From contig JAAUSP010000426.1 of assembly GCA_012032575.1 (NCBI GenBank), forward strand, positions 1-6,766: a DNA stretch of 6,766 nucleotides. The letters are read 5' to 3'. The DNA is from Anaerolineales bacterium (lineage in GTDB: Bacteria > Chloroflexota > Anaerolineae > 4572-78 > J111). This document shows positions 1-5,449 of the stretch, in pieces (position 1 is the stretch's first letter; each line of letters begins with the position of its first letter). The position numbers and the translations under genes were made by a program. The notes beneath the pieces are model-generated. The model ran no database searches, was not told where the DNA came from, and worked only from the letters and a program-made list of their open reading frames with translations.

Positions 1-752
1 TCGTAGCGCATTTTCAGCCAGCGATTTACCATTCAGGCCGAGCCAACAGGGACCCGGACTCGAAACAATCGTTCGTCCAGCCGATACACCCCCACCAAAT
101 CTTCTTCCGCCTGACGCTCTTTTTCCAGATAATCAACCGGCCACTGCGCCGGCAGCAACAGCCGTCCCACCCAGGCCATATAAGCAATCCCAACCGCTAC
201 AATCACCAACCCCAACGGCGCAAAATCCAATAAGCCGTAGCCAGCTACCCCGCGATCACGCAGCAAGGTGCTGACCACAATATTGGTTGTGGTTAGCAGG
301 GTGGCCATGCCGCCCAGGATGGTGGCAAAGGCAAGCGGCAGCAGCAGCCGGGCTGGGTTAACCCCGGCCTTGCGGCCTGCTCCTGAAACAGCCGGCAGCA
401 GCACCGAAGCCGCCGCAATGTTGTTCATAAACAGGGAAAGAAACGCCCCGGCCAGCATCACCACTACCACCAGCCAGCTTTCACGGGTTCCGGCCACCCG
501 CAACAGCACGTTGCCCACCTGCTCGGTTACGCCGGTTCGCCGCAACCCCTCGGCCAGGATAAAGATCGCCAGAATGGTAATGACCGCCGAACGACTGAAG
601 CCGGAGAATACTTCCTGAGAGGTTAGAATCCCGGTCAAGCCCAACGCGATCACGGTCAAGAGGGCCACCAGATCGGCTCGCAGGCGGTCACTCAACAATA
701 AGGCAATGGAGACAGCCAGGATTCCAAAAGTGAGCAGGAGTTGAAAATTCAT
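1..752 (-). CDS. SLC13-type (DASS-like) permease, N-terminal part, frameshifted near the left edge
   Basis: This is an inner-membrane transporter of the SLC13/ion-transporter superfamily. The substrate cannot be told from the sequence; bacterial relatives are annotated for sulfate, dicarboxylates or other anions. Hydrophobic helices fill residues 4-20, 28-45, 54-70, 92-120, 135-155 and 175-198. The stretch SLFMNNIAAASVLLP (about 106-120) is a typical helix-hairpin signature with an NN pair. After residue 200 the chain becomes soluble, as expected for the start of a TrkA-C (RCK_C) domain (RVRVPVGSA). A TGA at 35-33 stops this frame, but the other frame continues LNGKSLAENALR to base 1, which is the expected RCK_C continuation. 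One missing base in the CC at 36-37 explains this. Relatives are usually about 590 aa, so more than half lies outside the window. The ATG at 752 follows the anti-sigma stop by 20 bp and has no strong ribosome binding site. Confidence 0.8.
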
Positions 753-772
753 AAGCGACAGCGAAGGCTAAA

Positions 773-1036
773 TCAACTTTGTCGGGCCTTTCCTGCCGCC
801 GGAAACCCGGTCTGCTCGATGGCCTGCCATAGCCGTTGCGACACTGCGGCGGGTAATTCAGCCTGCCCGTAGCGCCGGTACAGGCTGACTGTTTTGCGGG
901 TGGTATCTACGACAATGCGGCAGTTAAAGCAGTCGGCCAGGTGCTGTTCCAGCTCAGTGCATAGCGAGGCGGCTAATTCGCCGTCAATATAGGCGGAGAG
1001 ATGTTGGCAGAATGGGCGGCAATGAGCTTCAGGCAT
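773..1036 (-). CDS. Zinc-finger anti-sigma factor (ZAS type), cognate to the upstream ECF sigma factor
   Basis: This protein of 87 aa probably binds and inactivates the ECF sigma factor encoded just before it. It has the ZAS signature H-x3-C-x2-C (H32, C36, C39 in HLADCFNC) and an upstream Cys/His-rich segment (H5, C6, C10, H12) followed by YIDGEL, typical of the anti-sigma helical domain. There is no transmembrane segment, so it should be a soluble cytoplasmic regulator. Family members of this kind often release their sigma factor on thiol oxidation, but that response is only inferred here. I chose the ATG at 1036, not the in-frame ATG at 1066, because GGAGG sits 7 bases upstream and the start then overlaps the sigma stop by 8 bases (ATGCCTGA), a usual sign of translational coupling. 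The SLC13-type permease follows after 20 bp and may be in the same transcript. Confidence 0.85.
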   Translation of the reverse strand: MPEAHCRPFCQHLSAYIDGELAASLCTELEQHLADCFNCRIVVDTTRKTVSLYRRYGQAELPAAVSQRLWQAIEQTGFPAAGKARQS

Positions 1037-1634
1037 CGTTGGCCTCCTGCATCGGCCGGGTGGCAAAATAGCCCGACAACAAGTCGCGCAGCTTTAGCCG
1101 GGCGCGGTGCAGCCGCACTTTGACTGTCCCTGCCGACAGCCCCAGCACCTCGGCGGTTTCCTCAGTAGACAGACCTTCCAGGTCGCGCCAGATGAAGACA
1201 ATCCGCAGCGCGGGCGGCAGATGGGTGATTGCTTCGGCCATCACTGCCTGCAATTCCGCCGAAAGCAGCTCATCTTCTGGGGCGTGCGACCAATCAATAA
1301 AGAATTGGGGGGTAAAAACATCCTCACCGGCGGCGTCATCGGCTTCATCCACCGAGAGCGTCTCCGGCTGGCTCGCGCCGCGCCGCCGCCGCGACAGGCA
1401 GGCGTTGGAAGCTATCCGGTACAGCCAGGTGGCTAACTGAGAGCGTCCCTCAAAGCGGGGCAAAGCTTTGAGGGCGTTGAGAAACGTTTCCTGCAAGGTT
1501 TCTTCGGCATCTTCCACATTGCCGCACATGCGCAGGGCCACATGATAAACCCGGTTCTGATGGGTGGTCACAATTTCGGCCAGGGCAGTCTGGTCGCCCT
1601 GTTTGGCCCGCTCGATCAGGGCTAATTCATCCAC
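1029..1634 (-). CDS. ECF-family RNA polymerase sigma factor (RpoE-like)
   Basis: This protein of 201 aa is the normal size for an extracytoplasmic-function sigma factor. Region 2 spans about residues 8-85, with DAEETLQETFLNAL (42-55) and the WLYRIASNACLSRRRR segment (70-85) that forms the promoter -10 recognition and core-binding helices. A variable acidic linker follows (90-125). Region 4 is at about 130-186, with LPPALRIVF and the helix-turn-helix STEETAEVLGLSAGTVKVRLHRAR. The open frame extends upstream to 1958, but that part overlaps the FmdB-type gene and a promoter and is not sigma-like. I chose the GTG at 1634, which has GGAG nine bases upstream and gives a family-typical N-terminus. 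The gene overlaps the anti-sigma gene by 8 bp. A sigma70-like promoter (1711-1738) and an inverted repeat (1660-1690) precede it. Its target promoters are not evident. Confidence 0.92.
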   Translation of the reverse strand: MDELALIERAKQGDQTALAEIVTTHQNRVYHVALRMCGNVEDAEETLQETFLNALKALPRFEGRSQLATWLYRIASNACLSRRRRGASQPETLSVDEADDAAGEDVFTPQFFIDWSHAPEDELLSAELQAVMAEAITHLPPALRIVFIWRDLEGLSTEETAEVLGLSAGTVKVRLHRARLKLRDLLSGYFATRPMQEANDA

Positions 1635-1659
1635 AAAAGAATGCTCCGTAAAACAGCAG

Positions 1660-1690
1660 TTCACGGCGTGAGCGATTCTCACGCCGTGAA
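1660..1690. repeat. 13-bp perfect inverted repeat in the leader of the ECF sigma gene
   Basis: TTCACGGCGTGAG (1660-1672) and its exact reverse complement (1678-1690) flank the 5-base loop CGATT. The repeat lies downstream of the probable -10 box (1711-1716) and about 26 bases upstream of the GTG start, so it would be transcribed in the 5' leader. There is no clean T-run after the stem on either strand. It may be a leader hairpin affecting translation or attenuation, or a dimeric repressor operator; the sequence does not decide. Confidence 0.8.
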
Positions 1691-1710
1691 GGGAGTTTGA
1701 TTTAGAATGA

Positions 1711-1738
1711 ATTATAGCCCTGACCGGGAGAGACGCAA
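1711..1738 (-). promoter_or_regulatory. Probable sigma70-type promoter for the ECF sigma/anti-sigma operon
   Basis: On the minus strand a perfect TATAAT -10 hexamer lies at 1716-1711. A partial -35 element TTGCGT lies at 1738-1733, with a 16-bp spacer. Transcription would start near 1704, giving a leader of about 70 nt that contains the 13-bp inverted repeat. This suggests the sigma gene is expressed by the housekeeping sigma rather than only by itself. Confidence 0.55.
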
Positions 1739-1749
1739 GACCGCCGGAG

Positions 1750-1782
1750 GGTGATAGGCGGGTGATAGGCGCACGGCCTATC
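1750..1782. repeat. 11-bp tandem duplication followed by a 7-bp hairpin
   Basis: GGTGATAGGCG occurs twice without a gap (1750-1760, 1761-1771). The second copy also forms an inverted repeat: GATAGGC (1764-1770), loop GCACG, GCCTATC (1776-1782). It lies 16 bp past the stop of the FmdB-type gene and upstream of the sigma promoter. The hairpin lacks a U-run, so I do not call it an intrinsic terminator. Confidence 0.55.
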
Positions 1783-1797
1783 TCAACGACGAATGCC

Positions 1798-2001
1798 TCA
1801 GGTGCCGCCGGGGGCGCAGGCAGCCGCACTGATCGAGTTGGAACTCCCGCCCTTGACGGTAGAGGCAAAGGTGGAAAGTTTCTTCTGAACGTGCATCTGG
1901 CCGCAGACCGGGCAAACAACCTCTTTGATGGCCCCGGCGCTGCGCACAAGTTTTTCAAACGATTGGCCGCAGCTCAAACAGTCAAATTCATACAACGGCA
2001 T
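1798..2001 (-). CDS. FmdB-family putative regulatory zinc ribbon protein
   Basis: This small protein of 67 aa starts MPLYEFDC, the hallmark of the FmdB/zinc-ribbon domain family. Two CxxC pairs, C8/C11 and C30/C33, should bind one zinc ion. The tail after residue 43 is Ser/Ala/Gly-rich and probably disordered (AACAPGGT at the end). The family is named after a protein of a formamidase operon and called a putative regulator, but its real role is mostly unknown. The ATG at 2001 lies 2 bp after the DUF302 stop, with GGAGG inside the end of that gene. The two are therefore almost certainly co-transcribed and translationally coupled. Confidence 0.88.
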   Translation of the reverse strand: MPLYEFDCLSCGQSFEKLVRSAGAIKEVVCPVCGQMHVQKKLSTFASTVKGGSSNSISAAACAPGGT

Positions 2002-2003
2002 AA

Positions 2004-2414
2004 TCAGGCCTCCTGTAGCGCGGCGACAACGCGCTCCAGCCGGGCGCGGGCTTCGGTGGCGATGGGTTGCAGGGCCGGGTCGGCCATCACACCCATCATC
2101 AGCAGCGGGTCAATCAGGCCCACGTCTACCCAGCCATCATCAGCCAGGGCGACGGTAACGTTACAGGGCAACAACAAGCCCACCTGCGGCGCGGCACTCA
2201 GGGCGCGATAGGCCAGGGGCGGATTGCATGCGCCCAGGATTTTATAGGGACGAAAATCCACATCCAGCTTTTGTTTAAGGGTGGCTTTGACATCAATTTC
2301 GGTCAATACACCAAAACCTTCGGCTTTAAGGGCCTCGATCACCCGGCTCAGAGCAGCTTCGTAGGGGGTGTTCAGGCGGACGGTCAAACCCAATTGGTCG
2401 GCAACAGTGTTCAT
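2004..2414 (-). CDS. DUF302 family protein
   Basis: This protein of 136 aa has no signal peptide or membrane segment and is probably cytoplasmic. Residues 12-105 match what I know of DUF302: an alpha/beta fold with YEAALSRVIEALKAEGFGVLTEID (18-41), YKILGACNPPLAYRAL (57-72) with C63, and LLPCNV (81-86) with C84. The conserved GACNP and LPCN segments put two cysteines in a position where they might bind a metal or react with thiols, but no activity is established for the family. The ATG at 2414 has GGAGG four bases upstream. The FmdB-type gene follows with a 2-bp gap; the DUF4405 gene ends 70 bp upstream. A palindrome and an inverted repeat at 2413-2452 suggest its own regulation. Confidence 0.88.
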   Translation of the reverse strand: MNTVADQLGLTVRLNTPYEAALSRVIEALKAEGFGVLTEIDVKATLKQKLDVDFRPYKILGACNPPLAYRALSAAPQVGLLLPCNVTVALADDGWVDVGLIDPLLMMGVMADPALQPIATEARARLERVVAALQEA

Positions 2415-2452
2415 CTAACCTCCAAGGTAATATGATTATCATGAAGTTAGAT
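2413..2452 (-). promoter_or_regulatory. Putative promoter/operator of the DUF302-FmdB pair
   Basis: A perfect 11-bp palindrome, ATGATTATCAT, lies at 2432-2442. It contains a -10-like GATAAT (minus strand, 2440-2435), so a bound protein would block the promoter. The core equals the centre of the classical Fur box, but the flanks match poorly. An outer inverted repeat, ATCTAAC (2413-2419) with GTTAGAT (2446-2452), overlaps the start codon and lies next to the GGAGG ribosome binding site (2419-2423). If transcription starts upstream of it, the leader could fold over the start. No good -35 element is visible (TTGGTT at 18-19 bp is the best). Confidence 0.35.
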
Positions 2453-2484
2453 GCCGTTAAACCAAAAAGGTTACACTTTTACAT

Positions 2485-3062
2485 TTAAGAGGAAGCCGGT
2501 GCGGCCTTACTCCTGAGCTTTCGGGGATAGTTTCGCAGGGTGCAAACAATCCAGCGCCAATGGACCGCCAAATGGATGCTCACAATCAGCACAATGGCCA
2601 GACTGGCCCAACCGTGGAACTCTACCCAATCGGGGCGGGTGAAACTGAAAAGCACTGCGTGATAGGCAGGATTGCGCCCGCCTCGATACCCCCACCCGGC
2701 AGAACCAGCCAGATCACCAGGCCGGATAAGCTGGTCAGCGAAAAAGAGGTCAGCAGCAGGCTGTCCAGAGCAAAATTCAGCCGGGCCTGGGCCGAAGTTC
2801 TGCCCCAAAAACGATCCATCATACATGTCACCCACCGCCAATGAAGCGCCAAATGGATGATGACTCCGGCCAGAGTTATTACACTGAGCCAGGCATGGAA
2901 CTCTTTGGCAGTGTAGCGGGTCAATCCCAAAAACGATACCTCTGCGCCGCTTCGCCCTGTAGGAAAAACCAACCATAAGCCTAATCCCAGGAAGACAGCA
3001 ACCGTAAAAAGGGTAAAGAGGCTAACATCCAGCCAGAAATTGAGCCTGGTTTTGCTGATCAT
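2485..3062 (-). CDS. DUF4405 membrane protein with duplicated His-rich helix pairs (cytochrome b-like), one frameshift
   Basis: With one base restored in the C5 run at 2689-2693, the reading frame gives a 192-aa integral membrane protein. Helices lie at about 12-34, 56-76, 98-122 and 148-170. The two halves repeat one another: FHAWLSVITLAGVIIHLALHWRWV (55-78) and FHGWASLAIVLIVSIHLAVHWRWI (149-172). Each carries His with identical spacing (H56, H70, H74 and H150, H164, H168). H-x13-H on two helices is the arrangement that binds two b hemes in cytochrome b, so a heme-binding electron carrier is plausible, although DUF4405 has no fixed function. Without the correction, the first frame ends at 2622 after 146 aa and loses the second His helix. 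The start ATG at 3062 has AGG upstream. It is transcribed away from the bc operon from a shared control region. Confidence 0.82.
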
Positions 3063-3110
3063 CGTTACCTGCCTGTTTCATTATTGAGAGTTTAATTGAC
3101 CCCCATCCTG

Positions 3111-3168
3111 ATTGTACCAACAAACTATGGAGAAACGATGGAGATCGTTTGGGGAAGTGCTGGAAATG
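3111..3168 (-). promoter_or_regulatory. Leftward promoter with 11-bp-periodic direct repeats (DUF4405 operon)
   Basis: On the minus strand, the core TCTCCAT occurs at 3144-3138 and 3133-3127, exactly 11 bp apart. Two weaker copies in the same phase lie upstream: TTTCCAG (3166-3160) and TCCCCAA (3155-3149), each matching 5 of 7. The last core ends 10 bp before TACAAT (3116-3111), a 5/6 match to the -10 consensus. No separate -35 is seen, as in promoters activated by PhoB/OmpR-type regulators. The transcript would start near 3104, leaving a leader of about 40 nt. Confidence 0.6.
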
Positions 3169-3200
3169 CGGGCAGGAAAGTCGAGTTTGGGAGATGAACC

Positions 3201-3258
3201 TATCTCCATCAGTTGTCCATGTCCTCTCCATCATATCTCCATAATCCTTTGATAAGAT
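3201..3258 (+). promoter_or_regulatory. Rightward promoter with four 11-bp direct repeats (bc-complex operon)
   Basis: Four consecutive 11-bp blocks lie at 3201-3211, 3212-3222, 3223-3233 and 3234-3244, with core TCTCCAT, TGTCCAT, TCTCCAT, TCTCCAT starting at 3203, 3214, 3225 and 3236. The last core ends 10 bp before TAAGAT (3253-3258), a 4/6 match to a -10 box. The repeats replace a normal -35. This helical-phase direct-repeat layout is typical of sites for winged-helix response regulators such as PhoB. Transcription would start near 3265, giving a leader of about 35 nt. Confidence 0.65.
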
Positions 3259-3300
3259 AGTGACAGATGAGTGAAATTTTTAACGAAAGGAACCTATTCA

Positions 3301-3955
3301 ATGCTCAAGAGTATTTTGATTGGAACAGTAGTGGTTATTCTGCTCGGTGCAGTAGCCGTTGGCTTTTACGACTCGATGCGCGGGGCCAGCAGTTTTAGCC
3401 TGCCCCAGTGGAACAGCGCCCAAGCTCAAGGTCAGGGCGGAGGCCATGGCAACGGTCAAGGCGGTGGGCACCAGGGTCAGGGAAACGGCCAGAATCAAGG
3501 CCAGGGACAGAGTCAAGGAAACGGACAGGGACAAGGCCAGGGACAAGGCCAGAATCAAGGTCCTGGCGGCAATGGGCAGGGGCAAGGACAAGGCCAGGGC
3601 ACACCAGTTGAGCATACCTGGGTGACGCTGCAAGGAACCGTTTCTTCTTTGACGGCCAACAAACCCTGACCGTGGAGACCGGCGAGCGCGGCCAACTCGA
3701 GCTGTGGTTGGGCCGGCGGGCTACGCCGAGCAACAGGGCATAACCTTTAATCCCGGCGACGCCGTGACCGTCCTCGGTTTTGACTCTCCGAACGGCCCCT
3801 TCCAGGCCGGCGAGATTACCAATAATACCAGCGGCGCGACCCTCTACCTGCGCGATCCGAATGGCCGCCCCTTGTGGGCCGGTCAAGGCAATGGTCAGGG
3901 GAACGGCCAGAGGAATGGTCAGGGTCAAGGTTCAGGTCAGGGGAATAATAATTAG
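3301..3955 (+). CDS. Membrane-anchored Gly/Gln-repeat protein with OB-fold-like domain, two frameshifts
   Basis: The frame from 3301 stops at 3669, and a second open frame runs 3704-3955. They join through a middle frame (3651-3710, TLTVETGERGQLELWLG) if one base is restored near 3648-3651 and one in GGCCGG at 3711-3716, giving 218 aa. Residues 4-22 are one hydrophobic helix (anchor or signal). Residues 41-100 are almost entirely GQ/GN repeats with two His. Residues about 103-194 form a beta-rich domain (WVTLQGTV, GDAVTVLGF, LYLRDPNGRPLWAG) resembling OB-fold/DUF5666-like domains in Chloroflexota proteins; this is recognition, not a search result. Residues 195-218 are again GQ/GN-rich. The ATG at 3301, with AAGGAA upstream, is preferred over the GTG at 3271. 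It is first in the bc operon, 41 bp before cytochrome b, so an envelope partner or assembly role is possible. Confidence 0.7.
3421..3600 (+). repeat. Degenerate GGN-CAR tandem repeat coding for (Gly-Gln/Asn)n
   Basis: About 180 bp of six-base-period repeats (GGNCAA/GGNCAG, with AAC/AAT variants) encode about 60 residues of G, Q and N in the anchored protein. A shorter block (3881-3952) encodes a similar tail. Synonymous third positions vary, which points to selection on the peptide more than recent slippage. The region is prone to length change and misassembly. Confidence 0.85.
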
Positions 3956-3996
3956 GCCGGATACGAAACTTTTAACGCTGACGAGGAGAAACACCG

Positions 3997-5364
3997 ATGT
4001 CTAATCCGCAACAGTCCCCCTTACCCCAACGCATCTGGAATTCAATCTTTCGCGGGCCAGTGGTTCCCCGCGACGACCGCGAACGCAAACTGATGGTGGT
4101 CGAGAATCTGGTTTTGCACCTCCACCCGACTACCCTGCCGGAAAAGACCCTGCAATTCAGCCTCACCTGGGGCCTGGGCGGGATGGCGGCGGTGCTGCTG
4201 CTGGTCTTGATTGTGACCGGGGTGATGCTGATGTCAGCCTACACCCCCTCCCCGGATCGGGCCTACAACGACATTCTGGCCCTGCAAACCAATATCTGGT
4301 TTGGACAGTTGGTCCGCAATCTGCACCACTGGAGCGGCAACGCTATGCTGGTGGTGGCCTTCCTGCACATGCTGCGCGTATTTTTTACCGGCGGCTTTCG
4401 CGCGCCGCGCCAGTTCAACTGGCTGCTGGGGCTGTCGTTGCTGCTGCTGACGGTAGCGGCCAATTTTACCGGCTATTTGCTGCCCTGGGATCAACTGGCT
4501 TTCTGGGCCATCACCATCGGCACCGGGCTGATTGAGTACATCCCGTTCATCGGCCCCTGGCTGCAGCGGGTCATCCTGGGCGGGCCGGAGGTCAGCGCGG
4601 CCACCCTGCTCAATTTCTACAGTTTGCATATCGCCCTGATCCCCATCGGACTTCTCGGCATTGCCTCATTCCACTTCTGGCGGGTCCGCAAAGACGGCGG
4701 GGTGGTGGTGCCGCGTGCCCCGGCTGAGGCAGTTGACGCCAAACCCAAACGAGTCACCACCATTCCCCACCTGGTCCAGCGCGAGTTGGTTGTTGCCCTG
4801 GTGCTGCTGGCCGGGTTGTTTTTGTTTGCCATGCTGGTTGACGCGCCGCTGGAAGAATTGGCTAACCCCGATCACAGTCCCAACCCGGCCAAAGCTCCCT
4901 GGTATTTTATGGGCATCCAGGAATTACTGCTCCACTTTCACCCCCTGGTCGCGGCGCTGCTCATTCCGCTGGCAGGGCTGGGGACGCTGGCAATTTTACC
5001 CTACCTGGACGCCGACCTGGACAGTATCGGTATCTGGTTTCGCTCAGTCAAAGGCCGCTGGATGGGCCTGACCGCTGTGGTTGTTGGCCTGCTGGTGACG
5101 CCGCTGCTGGTCATCGCCGACGAATATTGGCTGGATTTCCCCGGCTGGCTGCCCAGCCTGCCGACCCTGCTCAGCAACGGCCTGGTCCCGCTGGCCCTGA
5201 TTTTGTTGTTATTGCTGGGTTTTTATGAGGGCATGAAAAAGGGCTTCGCCGCCACCCGCTGTGAAACCATCCAGGCCACCTTTATTCTGCTGCTGACCGC
5301 CCTTGCCGTCCTGACCGCCATCGGCATCTGGTTTCGCGGGCCGGGCATGGCTCTGGTCTGGTGA
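3997..5364 (+). CDS. qcrB: Cytochrome b subunit of a quinol:cytochrome c oxidoreductase (fused b6/subunit IV type)
   Basis: This intact protein of 455 aa carries both the N-terminal heme domain and the C-terminal Qo-site domain. Heme ligand pairs are H110/H124 (H-x13-H in LHHWSGNAMLVVAFLH) and H211/H226 (H-x14-H in LHIALIPIGLLGIASFH); the 14-residue spacing is that of b6f and many menaquinol complexes. TGYLLPWDQ (158-166) and GPEVSAATLLNFYSLH (196-211) are typical cytochrome b motifs. The Qo motif is APWYF (300-304) in place of PEWYF. The N-terminal region has no Cys (the only Cys is near residue 420), so the covalent heme ci of b6f is not expected. The protein oxidises quinol and passes electrons across the membrane. 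GAGGAG lies 8 bases before the ATG. The Rieske gene follows after an 85-bp gap that contains a long hairpin. Confidence 0.95.
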   Translation: MSNPQQSPLPQRIWNSIFRGPVVPRDDRERKLMVVENLVLHLHPTTLPEKTLQFSLTWGLGGMAAVLLLVLIVTGVMLMSAYTPSPDRAYNDILALQTNIWFGQLVRNLHHWSGNAMLVVAFLHMLRVFFTGGFRAPRQFNWLLGLSLLLLTVAANFTGYLLPWDQLAFWAITIGTGLIEYIPFIGPWLQRVILGGPEVSAATLLNFYSLHIALIPIGLLGIASFHFWRVRKDGGVVVPRAPAEAVDAKPKRVTTIPHLVQRELVVALVLLAGLFLFAMLVDAPLEELANPDHSPNPAKAPWYFMGIQELLLHFHPLVAALLIPLAGLGTLAILPYLDADLDSIGIWFRSVKGRWMGLTAVVVGLLVTPLLVIADEYWLDFPGWLPSLPTLLSNGLVPLALILLLLLGFYEGMKKGFAATRCETIQATFILLLTALAVLTAIGIWFRGPGMALVW

Positions 5365-5369
5365 GTCAA

Positions 5370-5410
5370 GAGATTGGCGATTGGAGATTGAATCTCTAAT
5401 CGCCAATCTC
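5370..5410. repeat. 41-nt near-perfect hairpin between the cytochrome b and Rieske genes
   Basis: Two 20-base arms (5370-5389 and 5391-5410) are reverse complements except at 5383/5397, which is a G-U pair in RNA, so the RNA stem is essentially unbroken down to a small loop. The arms consist of short GATTGG/GAGATT units, which gives the element a repetitive look. It starts 6 bases after the cytochrome b stop. No T-run follows on the plus strand, so simple termination is unlikely. An mRNA-stability element or a REP/MITE-like insertion fits better. Confidence 0.8.
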
Positions 5411-5449
5411 TAATCCCCAGGCAATTATCTACTATTGTGAGAAAATAAC

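Noticed and set aside
1037..1066. Earlier ATG for the anti-sigma factor
   Set aside because: It would lie deeper inside the sigma gene and lacks the GGAGG that precedes the ATG at 1036.
1635..1958. Upstream extension of the ECF sigma reading frame
   Set aside because: It overlaps the FmdB-type gene and the TATAAT promoter, has no sigma-like content, and a GTG with a good ribosome binding site exists at 1634.
2456..2470. Possible terminator after the DUF4405 gene (AACC/GGTT around an A5 loop)
   Set aside because: The stem is only four base pairs with no following U-run in the transcript.
3022..3234. Minus-strand open frame of 70 codons in the divergent control region
   Set aside because: It overlaps the DUF4405 start and both repeat arrays, and its translation resembles no protein family.
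3271..3300. GTG start of the Gly/Gln-rich protein ten codons upstream
   Set aside because: It lies too close to the predicted transcription start, and the ATG at 3301 has AAGGAA at a good distance and begins a normal anchor sequence.
3421..3600. CRISPR-like or other DNA repeat array
   Set aside because: The period is six bases, there are no spacers, and the repeats are in frame with a Gly/Gln-rich coding sequence.
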